Positions 6,791 through 6,873 of a DNA stretch of 6,873 nucleotides are shown here, one piece after another. The stretch is from Aliarcobacter sp. (GTDB taxonomy: Bacteria > Campylobacterota > Campylobacteria > Campylobacterales > Arcobacteraceae): positions 1 to 6,873 of the forward strand of contig JALRJW010000113.1 of NCBI GenBank assembly GCA_023268955.1, given 5' to 3'. The position numbers were made by a program, and so were the translations under genes. How positions within the stretch are numbered: position 1 is the first letter of the stretch; each line of letters starts with the position of its first letter. A model generated the notes under the pieces. That model made no database searches and had not been told where the DNA came from. It was given only the letters and a program-made list of their open reading frames with translations.

Positions 6791-6873
6791 TCAAGGATTA
6801 TTTTGGTAGCCTGCGGAACTGCATACTACGCTTGTTACGTTGCAAAATATTGGATTGAAAAACTAGCTAAAAT
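6770..6873 (+). CDS. glmS: GlmS glucosamine-6-phosphate synthase, internal fragment
   Basis: GlmS makes glucosamine-6-phosphate from fructose-6-phosphate and glutamine, the first step towards UDP-GlcNAc for peptidoglycan and lipid A. In the frame through 6806-6871 the translation contains RIILVACGTAYYACYVAKYW, followed by IEKLAK. This corresponds to the start of the first sugar-isomerase (SIS) domain; E. coli GlmS has ILACGTSYNSG at the same place, where the CGT segment helps bind the sugar phosphate. The glutaminase domain (about 240 residues) should precede it but is absent; HD-protein sequence lies there in another frame. The frame is open from a TAA at 6767-6769 to the window edge, and the genuine GlmS part probably begins between 6770 and 6790. 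The sequence style resembles SAR11-type alphaproteobacteria. The fragment is short, but the motif run is distinctive. Confidence 0.75.

Overview
This window does not read as one continuous genome. It looks like at least three, probably four, pieces of DNA joined end to end. (A) Positions 1 to about 120-138 are roughly 53% G+C by hand count and carry the last 38 codons of an unidentified gene. (B) About 125-2745 is very AT-rich. It encodes the C-terminal half of a TrkH potassium-uptake protein, a complete AmpG muropeptide permease and the first part of an NlpC/P60 peptidase. Sequence style and tight gene packing suggest a SAR11/Pelagibacterales-like alphaproteobacterium. (C) About 2745-6780 is equally AT-rich. 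It encodes the C-terminal part of a sensor histidine kinase, a LpxH-like metallophosphoesterase on the minus strand, a PIN-PhoH ATPase and most of an HD-domain phosphohydrolase. The kinase motifs point to an Arcobacter-like Campylobacterota. (D) About 6770-6873 is a fragment from the middle of GlmS (first SIS domain), again in SAR11-like style.

The main evidence for joins is that coding sequence breaks inside conserved domains. The NlpC/P60 protein stops just after its catalytic-Cys motif and the next bases encode the inside of a histidine kinase that lacks its phospho-accepting His. The HD protein runs without a stop into out-of-frame GlmS coding sequence. No transposase, integrase, tRNA or attachment-site repeat lies at any join. 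The joins fall in short A/T-rich stretches or at an abrupt change of base composition. Chimeric assembly or amplification between co-occurring AT-rich marine bacteria is the simplest explanation. Recent transfer is possible but less likely.

Within piece B, ampG starts one base after trkH on a TTG with a good ribosome binding site, and the NlpC/P60 gene overlaps ampG by 11 bases. AmpG imports peptidoglycan fragments, and the leaderless NlpC/P60 enzyme with SH3-like domains would cleave their peptides in the cytoplasm, so the pair forms a plausible murein-recycling module. Within piece C, the kinase and the metallophosphoesterase converge. The metallophosphoesterase and phoH diverge from a 108-base intergenic region with a likely sigma-70 promoter for phoH. 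The HD gene follows phoH immediately and in the same frame after tandem stops TAA-TAG. It has no ATG, GTG or TTG before its conserved core, so it seems to start on ATA.

I found no CRISPR array, RNA gene, insertion sequence or new defence-type system. The points most worth checking are the three joins, the apparent ATA start, and the altered nucleotide-binding motifs of PhoH.
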